A stretch of DNA of 64,000 nucleotides from Amoebidium appalachense (Eukaryota > Ichthyosporea): NCBI GenBank assembly GCA_963693365.1, contig CAVNZM010000014.1, positions 4,898,001 to 4,962,000 of the forward strand, written 5' to 3'. The notes beneath the pieces were generated by a model. The model saw only the letters and a list, made by a program, of their open reading frames with translations. It was not told the DNA's origin and ran no database searches. Below, piece after piece: positions 59,161 to 64,000 of the stretch (positions within the stretch are counted from its first letter, which is position 1; each line of letters starts with the position of its first letter). Both the position numbers and the translations under genes were made by a program.

Positions 59161-61485
59161 TGTTGTGGCAGCCGAGATATCAACTTATCGTTTTCACTCC
59201 TGCCTTTAGTGTTTATTTGTATTTTTATACCTTTGGGTCGTCGACGTCCGTATTCCAGTGAGCCTACTTCTCATATGAGTGACTCGAAAATCGTCTCTCG
59301 AGATATCTGGGATATCTCTTTTCGTGTCCTTCGAACATATGAGGACATCAATCATTTGAAAGTCATTATAAAAAAAATATTTTCATAAGGCCCTACTGAG
59401 GCTCACTCAGGGGCTGTGGGAATTCCAGGATCGCATGCCCAATAAAAGAGATACATTTGATTGGTCAGTGTGGCTCAGCACACGTTACTCATCCCTCGAT
59501 TATAGACCTTCATGTGATCAAATAACAAACAAGAAAATGTCATAGTTTAGGCCTACATATACAGGTTTCTGTCGAGGACGATACTATCTAGAGCTCTACT
59601 ATCGAGGAAAACCTTACGCAGGTGGGGCGGCGCCGGTTTGTGTACAGCGAGTGTGCCGATTCTAATTAGCCAACGTCAGAAAGTTGTCCTGGTGTTGTTG
59701 TGTTGTATACCATACCAGCTGGTCCGGCTGCCCGGCAACGTGAACTAATTACGTTTACCCAGCATTTGTCTAATCTGTTTCTAGTACCTTGATGCATGGA
59801 GTATCAAGCCTTCTACGTTAGTCATACCTTGAGCACCACACCACACATTACGGTGTGCGTCTTTTTGCGTCCTTAGCACCCATGGCCACGTTCACTTGAC
59901 CCAAACCTAACATTCCTCGTCATTACTGGTCCGTTCTTAACTCAAACCAGTCATCTGAGTTTCCTTCTCTCTGAGCCATCTGTCGACCTGCACGGGTGCA
60001 TCGGAAAAGGTTCAAACAGGGATTTTTTCTTTGGAAGAAGGAAGTCACTTGGAGTTTGAAAGGTGGGACTACTGATGAGCTGAAACCAGGACAAGCCACG
60101 GAAGATTTGAAATTGAAGTTTTCTCGGCGTAGGCCGTCTGCTACTGAGAATGATCCTCAAAGAATACAGGTGGGGACCTACTGGGCCTTGTTTCAGGCGA
60201 TGATGATGCACGTATTCTTTGGGGAGGAAGAAATTGTGCATGTTCTTTGGGAGGAAGAAATCGTGCATCTGTGAAATGTGCAAACTAGCGCGCATGTCAT
60301 ACACTGCACATACACAAACCAAGCACGAAACTCTTGCTAACTACACATGAAAACTTACAATTTATATGCACGTACATACGATTAAGTTACCCCCACACAG
60401 GAACACACCACACCACACATGCCACCGTGCACTTCCCATATCATGGAGCTGCTCAGAAAACAAGGTCAAAAAACTAGCCGGTTCAGTTACGAGCGCACAC
60501 AGATATGCAAACACACACAAAACACGTACGCGCACACTCCCTTTCAACTCCTGTCGGTCCTTCCCGTTCACGATGTCTTTGCTCAAGTTCTTCTAACGCG
60601 TTAGCGAGTAAAAGGGAGCACCACAGGAGCACGAACAATATTAATGCTTGCTTGTTTGCTTGAAGTATGTTTCGTCTTGGACTGTTCACACATTCTAGCT
60701 GTCTCTGTTCTTGTATTTTTGCTCCTGGAGTTACCCTGCTTGTATCGCCGTGTCTCACCAGTCAATGTAGAAGGGTTGGGAACCAGGAGCTATAGATAAA
60801 AGGCTTAAAGTTTCATATTGGTTTGTGAAGGCATTGAAACACCTTGCTGATGGGATCTGTTCAAATGTCTTGTTCCTGCATGACCTATTTGGGTTTTTAT
60901 TTTGTGGTTCTGTTATTGTGGGTGTCTTGTTGCACACAACCCCCCCCCCCCCCCCCCCCCCCCCCCCTGCGCTATAGACATACATGCAGATGCACGTGCT
61001 ATCATAACATCACATGCACGCAGAAACCCCGGAACTCGACCACACTACATGATCCCCCCCCCCCCCCCCCCCCTCATCGCTGTCGGTTCCACTCCTAGGA
61101 TTCTATCCTCCTCCCCCTCCCCTCCAGCCCCCTCCCCCCCCTTCCCCCCCTCCCCCTCCTCCCTCCCCCTCCCCCCTGCCTTTTTCACAGTTGCCATTTT
61201 GGCAGCTTGTCCCACACCATGGTTGTGTTGTAGGTGACCCCCCCTTGATATCAACGCCTCCCCCCCCCCCCCCCCACCACCACCACCACCAGGCAAAAAG
61301 CAGTCGTGGTGTTCACCGTTATTACAGTGTCGTCAACCCCCCCCCCCTCCCCCCCCCCCCCCTCCCCCCCCCCCCCCCCCCCCTTCCCGGGCCCTCCTGG
61401 CGCTGCTGCCACCGCCTTCTCCCTCCTTATCCTGGTCCCTGGATTTAAAGTTTTAACGTTTTTTCAGCTTTACTCTCCACCTCAC

Positions 61486-61519
<34 letters not shown>

Positions 61520-61552
61520 ACCCCGCCCCGCCCCGCCCCTTCCCCCCTTCAG
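59161..61552. other. Intergenic / upstream region of the PITP gene
   Basis: Mostly unique sequence to 60900, then C runs at 60941-60967, 61052-61073 and 61328-61384. An ATG at 60573 opens a frame reading MSLLKFF, reminiscent of PITP N-termini, but I see no good donor to join it to 61553. Confidence 0.4.
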
Positions 61553-63379
<1,827 letters not shown>

Positions 63380-63534
63380 GTATGATTGGCTCTTGTTTTC
63401 AATGTCAGATAATGATTGGTTTGGTAGTCGGTAGATCATTTTTTTTTGTGGTGCTCGAAAACCCTCCGGATTGCTAACCCGAAGTTCTTTACGTGGAATA
63501 CTCCACACCTGATTACACATGTATGCACATACCT

Positions 63535-63576
<42 letters not shown>

Positions 63577-63878
63577 CCCTTCCCCCCCATTTTTTCCCTC
63601 TCCACACGCCCAGGCACTTTCCTTTTTTTTTCCTTGAAAAATAGTGACTTTCTCTCTATTCTCCCCCCCCCCCCTCCTCCCCGCTCCTCTCCCCTCCCCT
63701 CCCCCCCCCGGTCTGCTACTCGCTGTCCCCACCCACCCTCCCGTGATCTTTCACACTTACATGCATAATTTGCAACAGTATTACTGCTCGTTTGACTTGC
63801 TTCTTTCTAAAAAATACGCAAACATGCGTTACAGGCGAGGGCACATGGCGAGGCATTCAAATGTGGCTACCACATATG

Positions 63879-64000
<122 letters not shown>

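Overview
The window is nuclear DNA of an intron-rich eukaryote. It has spliced genes with GT-AG introns of about 250 to 1,500 nt, two copies of a non-LTR retrotransposon, a tRNA-derived SINE, and very dense simple repeats: GT/CA, GA/CT and G or C runs up to about 67 nt. The gene set (a class I-type PITP, a YvcK/CofD-like protein, an SOD-domain membrane protein, an F-box/LRR protein and a clan GH-D hydrolase) fits a protist or early-branching opisthokont. I cannot name the species. Gene models below were built by hand from splice sites and reading-frame phase.

Layout. 0.4-0.9 kb: a small single-exon hypothetical gene (-) with an RVSF motif. 2.5-4.9 kb: a 5'-truncated LINE (-). 7.3-17.3 kb: a 13-exon gene (-) for a type I membrane protein with two degenerate Cu/Zn-SOD-like domains; its introns hold a 21-bp minisatellite and copies of a dispersed repeat. 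21.8-26.6 kb: a 4-exon F-box/LRR gene (+). 28.7-33.5 kb: an 8-exon gene (-) for a secreted GH36-like hydrolase, with a TATA box. 35.6-46.8 kb: a YvcK/UPF0052-like gene (-) with 13 exons found. 48.7-53.1 kb: a longer LINE copy (+) carrying partial ORF1 and intact ORF2. 53-61.5 kb: mostly non-coding, with one possible exon, a perfect 17-bp hairpin, a ~200-bp foldback and a tandemly duplicated tRNA-SINE unit. 61.5-63.4 kb: three internal exons of a PITP gene (+) that runs off the window.

The genes do not form one pathway. The main cross-cutting observation is how simple repeats sit relative to splice sites. On the sense strand, (CA)n often runs straight into the acceptor CAG and (GT)n often extends the donor. 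In a few introns complementary tracts (GU with AC, G with C) lie at opposite ends, so the intron RNA could fold on itself. The second notable point is that the two LINE copies look nearly identical and both end about 200 bp past an internal poly(A) run, at the same sequence, with short target-site duplications.
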